NCBI RefSeq assembly: GCF_021168555.1
Contig: NZ_JAJOZS010000009.1
Span: forward strand, 1-64,000
Origin: Stenotrophomonas sp. MMGLT7
GTDB lineage: Bacteria; Pseudomonadota; Gammaproteobacteria; Xanthomonadales; Xanthomonadaceae
DNA: 64,000 nt
Direction of reading: 5' to 3'
Numbering within the stretch: the first letter of the stretch is position 1; each line of letters starts with the position of its first letter. The notes beneath the pieces are model-generated. The model worked only from the letters and a program-made list of their open reading frames with translations, had not been told where the DNA came from and searched no databases. Position numbers and translations under genes: made by a program. Shown here one piece after another: positions 47,530-55,568 of the stretch.

Positions 47530-48522
47530 ATGTCCATCGCCACCCGCCGCCGCGCTCGCGCCCGGCTGATTCCCGGCCTCGTCGCGCTGCTGGCCTGCGG
47601 CCAGCTCCTTTCCGCGCCTGCGGCCGCCAACGAGATCCGCGTCGCGCATGCCCAAGGCGAGACGGTGCTGCCCGGCATCCCGCAGAAGGTCGCCGTGCTC
47701 AACCTGGCCGCGCTCGACGCCCTGCAGGCGCTGGGCGTCGAGGTCGCGGGCGTGCCGAAGGCGAACTTCCCGTCCTACCTGTCCGCCTACCGCGATCCCC
47801 GCCATCGCCAGGTCGGCAGCCTGTTCGAACCGGACCAGGCCGCGCTGCAGGCGCTGGCCCCGGACCTGATCGTGGTCGGCGGCCGCTCGCGTTCGGCCTA
47901 TCCGGCGCTGAGCAAGCTGGCGCCGACGCTCGACCTGGACAGCGGGGACGAGGGCTTCATCGACCGGGCGATCGCCAACGTGCGCACGCTGGGCCGCATC
48001 TTCGCGCGGGAAGAGCAGGCGCAGGCGCTGGCCGGGCAGTTGCAGGCCACCGTAGCCGACCTGCATGCCAAGGCCAGGTCCCAGGGCACCGGGCTGATGC
48101 TGTTCGCGGTGAACGGCAACATCAACGCGCAGGCGCCGGGTTCGCGCTTCGGCGTCGTCCACGAACTTGCCGGCATTCCCTCGGTGCTGCCGCGCCAGGA
48201 TGCCGAGGCCGGTCCCCGCCCCGCCGCCGGCTCGCCGGAGGCACAGGCCGCGCGGCGCAAGCAGGAGGCCATGCTGGCGCAGGCGCTGGCGGCCGAGCCG
48301 GACTGGCTGTTCGTGCTCGACCGCGACACCGCCACCGGCGGCGAAAGCAAGCTGGCCGAGGCGCTGGCCAGGCACCCGCAGATCGTCCAGAGCGCGGCGT
48401 GGAAGGCGCAGCGGGTGATCCACCTGGACGCGCCGACCTGGTACCTGGTCGGCAACGGTCCCGGCGCGATCCAGCAAAGCGCCGCGCAGATCGCCGCGGC
48501 GTTCGAGGCCGCCGAGCGCTGA
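47530..48522 (+). CDS. orphan siderophore-binding protein (FatB/CeuE-like)
   Basis: A periplasmic binding protein of the iron-siderophore family, 330 residues. The signal peptide (LIPGLVALLACGQLLSAPAAA) precedes the two-lobed fold with KVAVLNLAALDALQALGVE, PDLIVVGGRSRSAYPAL and a long helix. WYLVGNGPGAIQQSAAQI closes the second lobe. It resembles the FatB/VctP/CeuE group. No permease or ATPase gene is next to it, so it may feed another importer such as FepDGC, or work in sensing. A GGGAG lies about six bases before ATG 47530. A Fur-box-like site lies 70 bases upstream, and MITE-like direct repeats flank the gene. Confidence 0.88.
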   Translation: MSIATRRRARARLIPGLVALLACGQLLSAPAAANEIRVAHAQGETVLPGIPQKVAVLNLAALDALQALGVEVAGVPKANFPSYLSAYRDPRHRQVGSLFEPDQAALQALAPDLIVVGGRSRSAYPALSKLAPTLDLDSGDEGFIDRAIANVRTLGRIFAREEQAQALAGQLQATVADLHAKARSQGTGLMLFAVNGNINAQAPGSRFGVVHELAGIPSVLPRQDAEAGPRPAAGSPEAQAARRKQEAMLAQALAAEPDWLFVLDRDTATGGESKLAEALARHPQIVQSAAWKAQRVIHLDAPTWYLVGNGPGAIQQSAAQIAAAFEAAER

Positions 48523-48942
48523 GCAAGGCGCGAGCAGCGGTCTCGATCACGACTTCGACCCGCGCTGCCTCTTGCTCACATTTGAAGTCCGCCACTCCCT
48601 TCTCCCGCTTGCGGGGCCGGGCACCCTCGGGGGTGGAAGGTGCCCGGAGGGCGGATGGGGGCTGCCTGGAGCATGGGAAAGCCAAAGCAAAAGCTCCCTC
48701 ATCCGGCGCTGCGCGCCACCTTCTCCCGCACGCGGGAGAAGGGAGCCGGCCCGTTGCCGTTCGCAATGAAGAGACAGCAATCTGCAGGGCGCGCCTTGTC
48801 GGATTCGGCTGCGTCCGGGTTGTTTAGCCAGCACGCGTTGGAAACACAGCCGGGCAGGCTGCCTCGCTGCCGGATCGCGCCGCAGCGGCGGGACGACGCT
48901 ACCCGGAGATGGCCGCGCTACGCCGCGCCGGCGCGGCGCCCG
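48523..48942. other. 420-bp intergenic region with a MITE-like element
   Basis: Between the FatB-like gene and the convergent SH3-type protein gene. Apart from the element at 48595-48745 it shows no coding or clear regulatory signal. Confidence 0.7.
48595..48745. repeat. MITE-like element with perfect 14-bp inverted ends
   Basis: A 151-bp element bounded by CTCCCTTCTCCCGC (48595-48608) and its exact reverse complement (48732-48745). Internally it carries GCGGGGCCGGGCACCCTC, a second inner GGGTGGAAGGTGCCC pairing and CCCTCATCCG. It has no coding frame. Related elements lie at 47026 and 26383. Confidence 0.75.
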
Positions 48943-49635
48943 CTACAGCGGGCGTTTTTCTTCCGGCTTGCCGTGTTGCCCCTGGGGCTGGCCGGCGGCG
49001 GGCCTGGCCGATGGTTGCGTTTGGTGCTGCGGTGCCTGTTGCGACGGCTTGGGCCCCTGCTGCGGACGCGCCGGCGCCTGCGACGGCCGCGCTTGCTGTT
49101 GCGGCCGCGCTTGCTGATGCGGTTGCGCCTGCTGCTGCGGACGCGACTGTGCTTGCGCCGGCCGCTGCGGTTGCTGCGGGCGTTGCTGCTGCGGACGCGA
49201 CGGCTGCTGCGGGCGTTGCGCGACCGGCGTCGGCCGATGGCCGCGCCAGCGCTCGCGGTCGTTGTACCAGGACCTGCTGCGGTAATGGTCGTTCCAGTAG
49301 CTGTCGAAGACGAAGCTCAGGACCGGCAGGCCGATCTGCGCGCCGTACCCGGACACGTGGACCCGGCGGCCGGAATAGTCGTAGTCCAGCAGCGCCGCCG
49401 ACAGCCAGCCGCGCTCGCCGCGCCAGGCGACGTCGCACCAAGACCAGTCGTTGATGCAGCCGTAGACCTGCACCGGCGAGCCGCCCGGGATCGTCGCGAT
49501 GCGGGGATAGCCCGCATCCGGACCCGCGCGCAGGTTGGCGTTGGTGTTGGTATAGCCCCTGTCCGACTGCGCCAGCGCCGTGGGCGCGGCCAGCAAGGCC
49601 GCCAGCGATAGCGCGATCCACCCGATCGATTTCAT
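48943..49635 (-). CDS. exported SH3-type protein with a Gln/Pro/Arg-rich tail
   Basis: A 230-residue protein. The signal peptide (LSLAALLAAPTALAQ) is followed by a bacterial SH3 domain over about residues 27-90 (NTNANLRAGPDAGYPRIATI, GCINDWSWCDVAWRGERGWL). A conserved-looking segment (IGLPVLSFVFDSYWNDHYRS) comes next, then about 100 residues of low complexity made almost only of Gln, Pro, Arg and Ala in short repeats. SH3-type domains often bind peptidoglycan; the tail could cross the periplasm or bind anionic polymers (inference). Repeat-rich DNA in the tail may vary in length between strains. Confidence 0.88.
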   Translation of the reverse strand: MKSIGWIALSLAALLAAPTALAQSDRGYTNTNANLRAGPDAGYPRIATIPGGSPVQVYGCINDWSWCDVAWRGERGWLSAALLDYDYSGRRVHVSGYGAQIGLPVLSFVFDSYWNDHYRSRSWYNDRERWRGHRPTPVAQRPQQPSRPQQQRPQQPQRPAQAQSRPQQQAQPHQQARPQQQARPSQAPARPQQGPKPSQQAPQHQTQPSARPAAGQPQGQHGKPEEKRPL

Positions 49636-50002
49636 GTTGCGGACTCCTGTGCACGAATGCGGCCATGGCCCCATGGCCGCCAGTAGCAAGCAATATCACG
49701 GGCAGACGCTGCGCGAGGTGAACCGGAGCATCGCTACGGATGGCGGTCGTGCCGTCGTCTCCGCGAAGGCGGACTGCCGTTCGGAGAAAACACCGGAGCG
49801 GGCAACCGTCAGCCGGAGCGGCAACGCCCAGGTTCGAAAAACTTGAACTCGTCGTCCCTGCGCAGGCGGGGACCCAGGGACTTTCGCGGTGGAATCAATC
49901 GGCTGCGGAATCTCGCGGCAACCGCCGTTCAAGGCGCAGGCGCTGGATCCCCGCCTGCGCGGGGACGACGAGCACGAAGATGAGGTCCGGTTTAAAGGGG
50001 AA
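49636..50002. other. 367-bp intergenic region with a long inverted repeat
   Basis: Between the SH3-type protein gene and prlC, both on the minus strand. It holds an inverted repeat (49849-49972) that could form a long hairpin close to the 3' end of prlC. The remainder, next to the SH3-type gene start, shows nothing recognisable. Confidence 0.65.
49849..49972. repeat. long inverted repeat with ~28-bp arms
   Basis: The left arm begins TCGTCGTCCCTGCGCAGG and continues GCGGGGACCCAG (49849-49877). The right arm (49943-49972) is its near-perfect complement, ending GCGGGGACGACGAG. The 65-base spacer is not coding. One arm resembles the left end of repeat copy B at 40171. This is a common proteobacterial intergenic palindrome type and may act as the prlC terminator. 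Confidence 0.75.
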
Positions 50003-52027
50003 TCAGCCCGCCATGCCGCTGTGCCGCAGCAGCGCGTCGATCCTCGGCGCGCGACCGCGGAAGGCCTGGAAGTTGGCCGCCGCGTCGCGGCTGCCGCCGC
50101 GCGCCAGCACTTCGCGGCGGAAGCGCGCGCCGGTCTCGGCGACCTGGTCTGGCGCTTCCTCGAAGGCGGCGTAGGCATCGGCGCTGAGTACCTCGGCCCA
50201 CTTGTAGCTGTAGTAGCCGGCGCCGTAGCCGCCGGCGAAGATGTGGTTGAACTGTTGAGGGAAGCGGTGCCACGCCGGCGGCCGGTTCACCGCCACCTCG
50301 TCGCGCACGCGTTCGAGCAGTTCCAGCACGTCGTCGCTGGCCGGGTCGAACTGGCTGTGCAGCAGCATGTCGAACAGGGCGAACTCCAGCTGGCGCACGG
50401 TGAACATGCCGCTCTGGAAGTTCTTCGCCGCCAGCATCCGGTCGAACAGCGCGCGCGGCAGTGGCTCGCCGCTGTCCACGTGCGCGGTCATCGCCCGCAC
50501 CCGCTGCCACTCCCAGCAAAAGTTCTCCATGAACTGGCTGGGCAGCTCCACCGCGTCCCACTCCACGCCGTTGATGCCGGCCACGCCCAGCTCGCCGACG
50601 CGGGTCAGCAGCTGGTGCAGGCCATGGCCCATCTCGTGGAACAGGGTGGTGACCTCGCGGTGGCTGAAGGTGGCCGGGCGGCCGTCGCCGCCCTTGCCGA
50701 AGTTGCACACCAGGTACACCAGCGGGGTCTGCACGCCGTCCGCGGTGTCGCGGCGGTTGCGGCAATCGTCCATCCAGGCGCCGCCGCGCTTGCCCTCGCG
50801 CGCGTACAGGTCGAGGTAGAACTGGCCCACCAGCCGCCCGTCGCCGTCGACCAGGCGGAAGAAGCGCACGTCCGGGTGCCACACCGGCGCGCTGTCGGGC
50901 TGCACCTTGAGCCCGTACAGGCCCTCGATCACGTCGAACAGCCCGCCCAGCACCTTGTCCTCGGTGAAGTACGGCTTCACCTCCTGCTCGGAGAAGCTGT
51001 AGCGCGCCTGCTTGAGCTTGTCGCTGGCATAGGCCAGGTCCCAAGCCTGGAGCGTGGGCAGGCCGAGTTCGTCGCGCGCGAACGCCTCCAGCTCGGCACG
51101 GTCGCGCTGGGCATGGGGCCGGGCGCGCGCGGCCAGGTCGCGCAGGAACTCCAGCACCTGCGCCGGGCTGTCGGCCATCTTGGTGGCGACGGAGTACTCG
51201 GCGTAGCTGGCGAAGCCCAGCAGCGCGGCCAGCTCGGCTCGCAGGGCGAGGATGCGGCCGATGTTGCCGCCGTTGTCCAGTGCAGGGTCCGGGCCGAGCT
51301 CGGAGGCCAGCACCGCGTTGGCGCGATAGAGCCGCTCGCGCAGCGCGCGATCGTCGGCATAGGCCAGCACCGGCAGGTAGCACGGCATCTGCAGGGTCAG
51401 CTTGTAACCGGGCTTGCCGTCCCTGTCGGCGGCGGCGCGGCAGGCGGAGAGCACGTCGGCCGGCAGCCCGGCCAGCTCGGCCGGGTCCTGCACGTACAGC
51501 GACCAGGCGTCGGTGGCGTCGAGCACGTTCTCGGAGAACTTCGCCGACAGCGACGACAGCTCCTCGCGGATGGCGGCGAAGCGTGCCTTGCCGGCCTCGT
51601 CCAGTTCGGCGCCACCGAGGCGGAAGTCGCGCAGCGCGTTGTCCAGCACCTTGCGCCGCGCCGCGTCGTAGCCGGCCGCTTCCGGCGCCGCCGCCAGCGC
51701 CTTGTACTGCGCATACAGCGCCAGGTTCTGCGACAGCGCGCTGCCGAAGCGGGTGATGCGCGGCAGGTTGGCGTTGTAGGCCTCGCGCAGGGCCGGCGAA
51801 TTGACCACGCCCTGCAGGTGGTTGACCAGGCCCCAGGCGCGATAGAGCCGCTCGGTGGCATCGTCCAGCGGCACCACGAACGCCTCCCAGCTCGGCGGCG
51901 CGGTCTCGGCGGTTTTCACCGCCGCCTCGGCCTCGGCCAGCAACCGGTCGATGGCGGGGCCGACGTGCTCGGGGCGGATCTGGTCGAAACGCGGCAGGCC
52001 GGAGAAATCGAGCAGGGGATTGGTCAT
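50003..52027 (-). CDS. prlC: oligopeptidase A (M3 family)
   Basis: A cytoplasmic zinc peptidase that degrades short peptides, including cleaved signal peptides. The 674-residue protein is close to the 680 of Escherichia coli PrlC/OpdA. The zinc site is HEMGH at residues 464-468 with the third ligand Glu in GVEWDAVELPSQFMEN (about 494); the Tyr-rich GGYGAGYYSYKWAE near the C-terminus is also typical. No signal peptide with ATG 52027; longer frames upstream overlap the REP region. It lies downstream of the X-S9 peptidase gene on the same strand, separated by 299 bases with a REP pair. Confidence 0.95.
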   Translation of the reverse strand: MTNPLLDFSGLPRFDQIRPEHVGPAIDRLLAEAEAAVKTAETAPPSWEAFVVPLDDATERLYRAWGLVNHLQGVVNSPALREAYNANLPRITRFGSALSQNLALYAQYKALAAAPEAAGYDAARRKVLDNALRDFRLGGAELDEAGKARFAAIREELSSLSAKFSENVLDATDAWSLYVQDPAELAGLPADVLSACRAAADRDGKPGYKLTLQMPCYLPVLAYADDRALRERLYRANAVLASELGPDPALDNGGNIGRILALRAELAALLGFASYAEYSVATKMADSPAQVLEFLRDLAARARPHAQRDRAELEAFARDELGLPTLQAWDLAYASDKLKQARYSFSEQEVKPYFTEDKVLGGLFDVIEGLYGLKVQPDSAPVWHPDVRFFRLVDGDGRLVGQFYLDLYAREGKRGGAWMDDCRNRRDTADGVQTPLVYLVCNFGKGGDGRPATFSHREVTTLFHEMGHGLHQLLTRVGELGVAGINGVEWDAVELPSQFMENFCWEWQRVRAMTAHVDSGEPLPRALFDRMLAAKNFQSGMFTVRQLEFALFDMLLHSQFDPASDDVLELLERVRDEVAVNRPPAWHRFPQQFNHIFAGGYGAGYYSYKWAEVLSADAYAAFEEAPDQVAETGARFRREVLARGGSRDAAANFQAFRGRAPRIDALLRHSGMAG

Positions 52028-52197
52028 GGAATCTTCCATCGAGGTGGGCACGCTCACCAGGGTCGGGGCGAGACGGTGCATTGCAAGGGTTGGCCGGGGG
52101 ATCGATCGTTTCCCGGCCGCCGGGGTGTCGCCAATGTTCAAATGCCGGTCGTAATTCTCCATCAATCGCATCCGCGACCACGTTCACCGAACGGCCC

Positions 52198-52265
52198 GTA
52201 GCAGCGACTTCAGTCGCGATGGGGCCTTCCCGGTAAAGCCCCATCGCGACTGAAGTCGCTCCTAC
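52198..52265. repeat. paired REP palindrome (BIME-like)
   Basis: Second copy of the pair seen at 43852. GTAGCAGCGACTTCAGTCGC and its inverted partner (ending GCGACTGAAGTCGCTCCTAC) face each other across GGGGCCTTCCCGGTAAAGCC. It separates prlC from the end of the X-S9 peptidase gene and may end or stabilise that long transcript. Confidence 0.85.
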
Positions 52266-52326
52266 GGAAGCGGGCGGCTGCGCTTCACGGCCTGTTCGCC
52301 GCCGGCATTCGGACGTTGGCGCGACG

Positions 52327-55104
52327 CTAGAGTTGCAGGGTACTGCCCGGGAACCCGTCCGCGGGCGCCGGCTCCGCGCGGCCGCCGAGGTGGCGGGCTA
52401 GGAAGTCCTCCACCAGCGCGTTGAACGACATCCGGTTGGGCTCGCGCACGAAGCCGTGGCCTTCGTCCGGGTACAGCGCGTACTCGACCGCGATGCCGTT
52501 GCCGCGCAGCGCCGCCACCATCTGCTCGGACTCGGCCTGCTTCACCCGCGGGTCGTTGCCGCCCTGGGCGATCAGCAGCGGCGCGCGGATCGCGGCGGCG
52601 CGGTGCAGCGGCGAGCGCTCGCGCAGCAGCGCGCGGCCCGGCTCCGTCTCCGGGTTGCCCAGGGCGCGGTACTGCATGGCGCGGGCCGCCTCCCAGTACG
52701 GCGGGATCGACGCCAGCAGGGTCTCCAGGTTGGACGGGCCGACCACGTCGATGCCGCAGGCGTAGCGCTGCGGGTAGCGGGTCAGCGCCGACAGCACCGC
52801 GTAACCGCCGTAGCTGCCGCCGAAGATCGCCAGCCGCACCGGGTCGGCGATGCCGCGCGCGATCGCCCACTGCACCGCATCCTCCAGGTCTTCGTCCATC
52901 TTCCGCCCCCACTCGCCGTCGCCGGCGGCGATGAAGGCCTTGCCGAAGCCGGTGGAGCCGCGGAAGTTGACCGACAGCACCGCGTAGCCGCGGTTGGCCA
53001 GCCACTGGTGCATGCCGCTGTAGCCGAAGCCGTCGCGCGACCAGGGACCGCCGTGCACCAGCAGCACCAGCGGCAGCGGCCGGCGCGCGCGCAGCTCGCC
53101 GGCATCGGCCTCCACCGGCACGGTCAGGTACGAGACCAGCTTCAGGCCATCGCGCGACTCGATCACGGTGGACTGCATCCGCGCCAGATGCGCGTCGGCC
53201 AGCTGCGGGCGCAGCTCCAGCAGCCTGTCCAGCGTGCGGGCGCGGCGGTCGTACAGGTAGACCACGCCCGGCCGCACGTCGGACGAGGCCGAGACCAGCC
53301 ACAACGCCCCGTCCTCGGTGCGGCCGCCCAGCCGCCACTCGCCGATGCCCTGGGCATCGAGGAACGCGATGTCCGGGGCGATCGCCTCGTCCAGCACGTG
53401 CAGGCGGTAGCGCTCGTAGGTAGCGGCGTAGGCCAGCGGGTGGAAATCGTCCTGGTCGTTGATGGTGCCGCCAATGTCGGCGCGCGGATCCTCGGCCAGC
53501 ACGGTCGTCGCGCCGCTGTCGAAGTCGATGGCGACCAGCGCGGCGGTGTCGCGGCCGCGGCTGTCGCGGAAGTACAGGGTGCGGCCATCCACGCTGAAAT
53601 GGGTGGGACCGGAGCTGCGCGCGTCCTCGGCCGACAGCGCCAGCCACGGCTGCCACTGCCCGGCCGGGTCGCGGCGCAGCAGCTCGCTGCCACCATCGGC
53701 GGTGCTGCGCGAGGCCAGGCGGACGCGATAGTGGGCATCGGCCAGGTAACCGGAGAAGCCGGGATTCTCCTCCAGCAGTTCCAGCTCGCCGCTGCGCAGC
53801 GCCAGCCGGTACAGGTCCGGATAGCGGCGGTCGCGCTGGTTCAGCGTCACCAGCACGTGGTCCGGGTGGAACCGGCTGACACTGAACACACCGGCGCGCA
53901 CGCCCTGCGTCGCCGGCGTCAGCGCGCGCACCTCGCCGCTGGCGACGTCGGCGGCGAACAGGCGCCAGTTCTCGTCGCCGTCGCGGTCCTGCGAGAACAG
54001 CAGCAGGCCCGGCAGCCGGCTCCAGCTGAAGCCCTGCACCCCGCGGCGCGCGTCGAAGGTGACCTGCCGTGCCTGCTCCATGGCTGTGCGCGGAGCGGCC
54101 CAGATGTTCATCACTCCGTCGCCGTTGGCCAGCCAGGCCAGCCACTGCCCGTCCGGACTGATGCCGATGCCGGCGCGTGCCGGGTTGGCGAACAGGTGCG
54201 CGCGCGGGATCAACGGCGGCAAGGCGGGTTCGGCGGCGGCAAGCGCGGCCTGCAGCACCTCCACGGCCCGCCTCCACTGCACGGCTGCCTGCCCGCGACC
54301 ATGCGCCATGTGCGCCTTCAGCCGCGTCGCCTGCTGCGGATGCTTGCGCTCCAGCAGTTGGAACACGTCGATGAAGGCGCCATCGTAGTCCGCCGCGGCC
54401 TTGGCCTCGGCATGCAGCTGCCCCAGCAGCGCCTTGATGCGTTCGTCGTCGGCCTCGCCCCAGTCCTCGCGCGCCACCGCCGCGGCCGTCATTGCCCGCA
54501 GCCAGCCGTGCAGCGTGTCCGACACCGCCGTGCGCGAGCTGGCCGGATCCCAGGCCGCGGCCTCGATGCAGGCGCCGACCGCGGCGTCGGCGCTGTCCGG
54601 CGGCAGCGCATCGACCCGCGCGACCACATCGCGGCGCAGCTGGCGCCATTGCGCCGGCGCGATTTCGGCACCCGACAGCCGGCGCCGGTGCAGCCCGGCC
54701 ACCGCCGCCAGTGCCGCGGCCGCCGCATCGCCGGGATGCAGCGTGGCCAGTCCATGTTCGTCACCGTCCAGCAAGGCGAGCACGCAGCGGCTGCCGGCGG
54801 CGTCCGCATCGGCGCCCACCTCCAGCGCTTCCAGCAGGGCGGCTGCGCGCGCGATGCCTTCCGGCAGCGCCGGCGCCGCGACCAGCAGGCCGTCCAGCAG
54901 CAGCGCCAGCCACTTCGGCAGTCCGAAACGCTGCTCCCAGGCGTCGAGATCCTCGCCCTGCAGCAGGCTGCCGACCAGGCTGCCGGCCTCGCCGTTCCAG
55001 TGGATCGGGCGCGCCACCCAGCTTCCCTTGCGCTCCAGTTCGCGCAGGCGTTCGAGCAGCTGCTGCTTGCATGCGGCTTCGCCGCGATAGGCCGGCATGC
55101 GCAT
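52327..55104 (-). CDS. X domain fused to an S9 (prolyl oligopeptidase-type) peptidase
   Basis: A 925-residue protein. Residues 1 to about 285 are a domain I do not recognise (X), also present in the thioredoxin fusion at 55569-56846. From about 300 an S9 peptidase begins (LIPRAHLFANPARAG), with a WD-like propeller and a C-terminal hydrolase domain: LVHGGPWSRDG, the nucleophile Ser764 in GGSYGGYAVL, Asp851 in GGNDPRV and His883 in DEGHGF. No signal peptide is present, so it should be cytoplasmic, unlike many exported S9 enzymes. The start at 55104 overlaps the thioredoxin stop as TGATG. The frame upstream is antisense to or within the thioredoxin gene. It ends a five-gene operon; its substrate is presumably a peptide. 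Confidence 0.9.
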   Translation of the reverse strand: MRMPAYRGEAACKQQLLERLRELERKGSWVARPIHWNGEAGSLVGSLLQGEDLDAWEQRFGLPKWLALLLDGLLVAAPALPEGIARAAALLEALEVGADADAAGSRCVLALLDGDEHGLATLHPGDAAAAALAAVAGLHRRRLSGAEIAPAQWRQLRRDVVARVDALPPDSADAAVGACIEAAAWDPASSRTAVSDTLHGWLRAMTAAAVAREDWGEADDERIKALLGQLHAEAKAAADYDGAFIDVFQLLERKHPQQATRLKAHMAHGRGQAAVQWRRAVEVLQAALAAAEPALPPLIPRAHLFANPARAGIGISPDGQWLAWLANGDGVMNIWAAPRTAMEQARQVTFDARRGVQGFSWSRLPGLLLFSQDRDGDENWRLFAADVASGEVRALTPATQGVRAGVFSVSRFHPDHVLVTLNQRDRRYPDLYRLALRSGELELLEENPGFSGYLADAHYRVRLASRSTADGGSELLRRDPAGQWQPWLALSAEDARSSGPTHFSVDGRTLYFRDSRGRDTAALVAIDFDSGATTVLAEDPRADIGGTINDQDDFHPLAYAATYERYRLHVLDEAIAPDIAFLDAQGIGEWRLGGRTEDGALWLVSASSDVRPGVVYLYDRRARTLDRLLELRPQLADAHLARMQSTVIESRDGLKLVSYLTVPVEADAGELRARRPLPLVLLVHGGPWSRDGFGYSGMHQWLANRGYAVLSVNFRGSTGFGKAFIAAGDGEWGRKMDEDLEDAVQWAIARGIADPVRLAIFGGSYGGYAVLSALTRYPQRYACGIDVVGPSNLETLLASIPPYWEAARAMQYRALGNPETEPGRALLRERSPLHRAAAIRAPLLIAQGGNDPRVKQAESEQMVAALRGNGIAVEYALYPDEGHGFVREPNRMSFNALVEDFLARHLGGRAEPAPADGFPGSTLQL

Positions 55105-55436
55105 CAGGCTTCCAGGTGGCGGTCGATGAGCCCGGCGATGCGCGTCTTCGACGTCAACCCGAGCACGCGCTCGCGTTCGACCCCATCGACGAACAGGATC
55201 AGCGTCGGCAGGCCGCGCACGCCGAAGCGGGCGGCGACATCCTTGTTGTCGTCGGCGTTGACCTTGCAGACACCGACCTCGCCGGCGTACTGCTCGGCCA
55301 CGTCGTCGAGCACCGGCGACAGCTGCTTGCAGGGGCCGCACCACTCGGCCCAGAAATCCACCAGCACCGGGCCGCGCGCCTGCAGCACGTGTTGGTCGAA
55401 GGTGGCGTCGGTGGCGTGTAAGACATGGTCGGACAT
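55104..55436 (-). CDS. thioredoxin
   Basis: A 110-residue classical thioredoxin: FWAEWCGPCKQLSPVL with the CGPC active site, VCKVNADDNKDVAARFGV, and the cis-proline in RGLPTLILF. No signal peptide, so it is cytoplasmic. It lies between two X-domain genes; its stop shares a base with the X-S9 start (TGATG), so the two are translationally coupled. Together with that X domain it mirrors the upstream thioredoxin-X fusion, suggesting that a duplicated thioredoxin-X gene was split here. Whether it also serves as the general cellular thioredoxin is unknown. Confidence 0.93.
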   Translation of the reverse strand: MSDHVLHATDATFDQHVLQARGPVLVDFWAEWCGPCKQLSPVLDDVAEQYAGEVGVCKVNADDNKDVAARFGVRGLPTLILFVDGVERERVLGLTSKTRIAGLIDRHLEA

Positions 55437-55568
55437 GGGAATCTCCTGGTGATGCGGTGCTTGGATGGATCTGTTGGCGTCGGCTGCCGGCTCTGGCGTT
55501 GCCAGTCGCTCCGGCGTCAGCCCGGAGAGCCGCCGGGCAAGCCGGGCGCTACGGCAAGGGTTTGGCGG

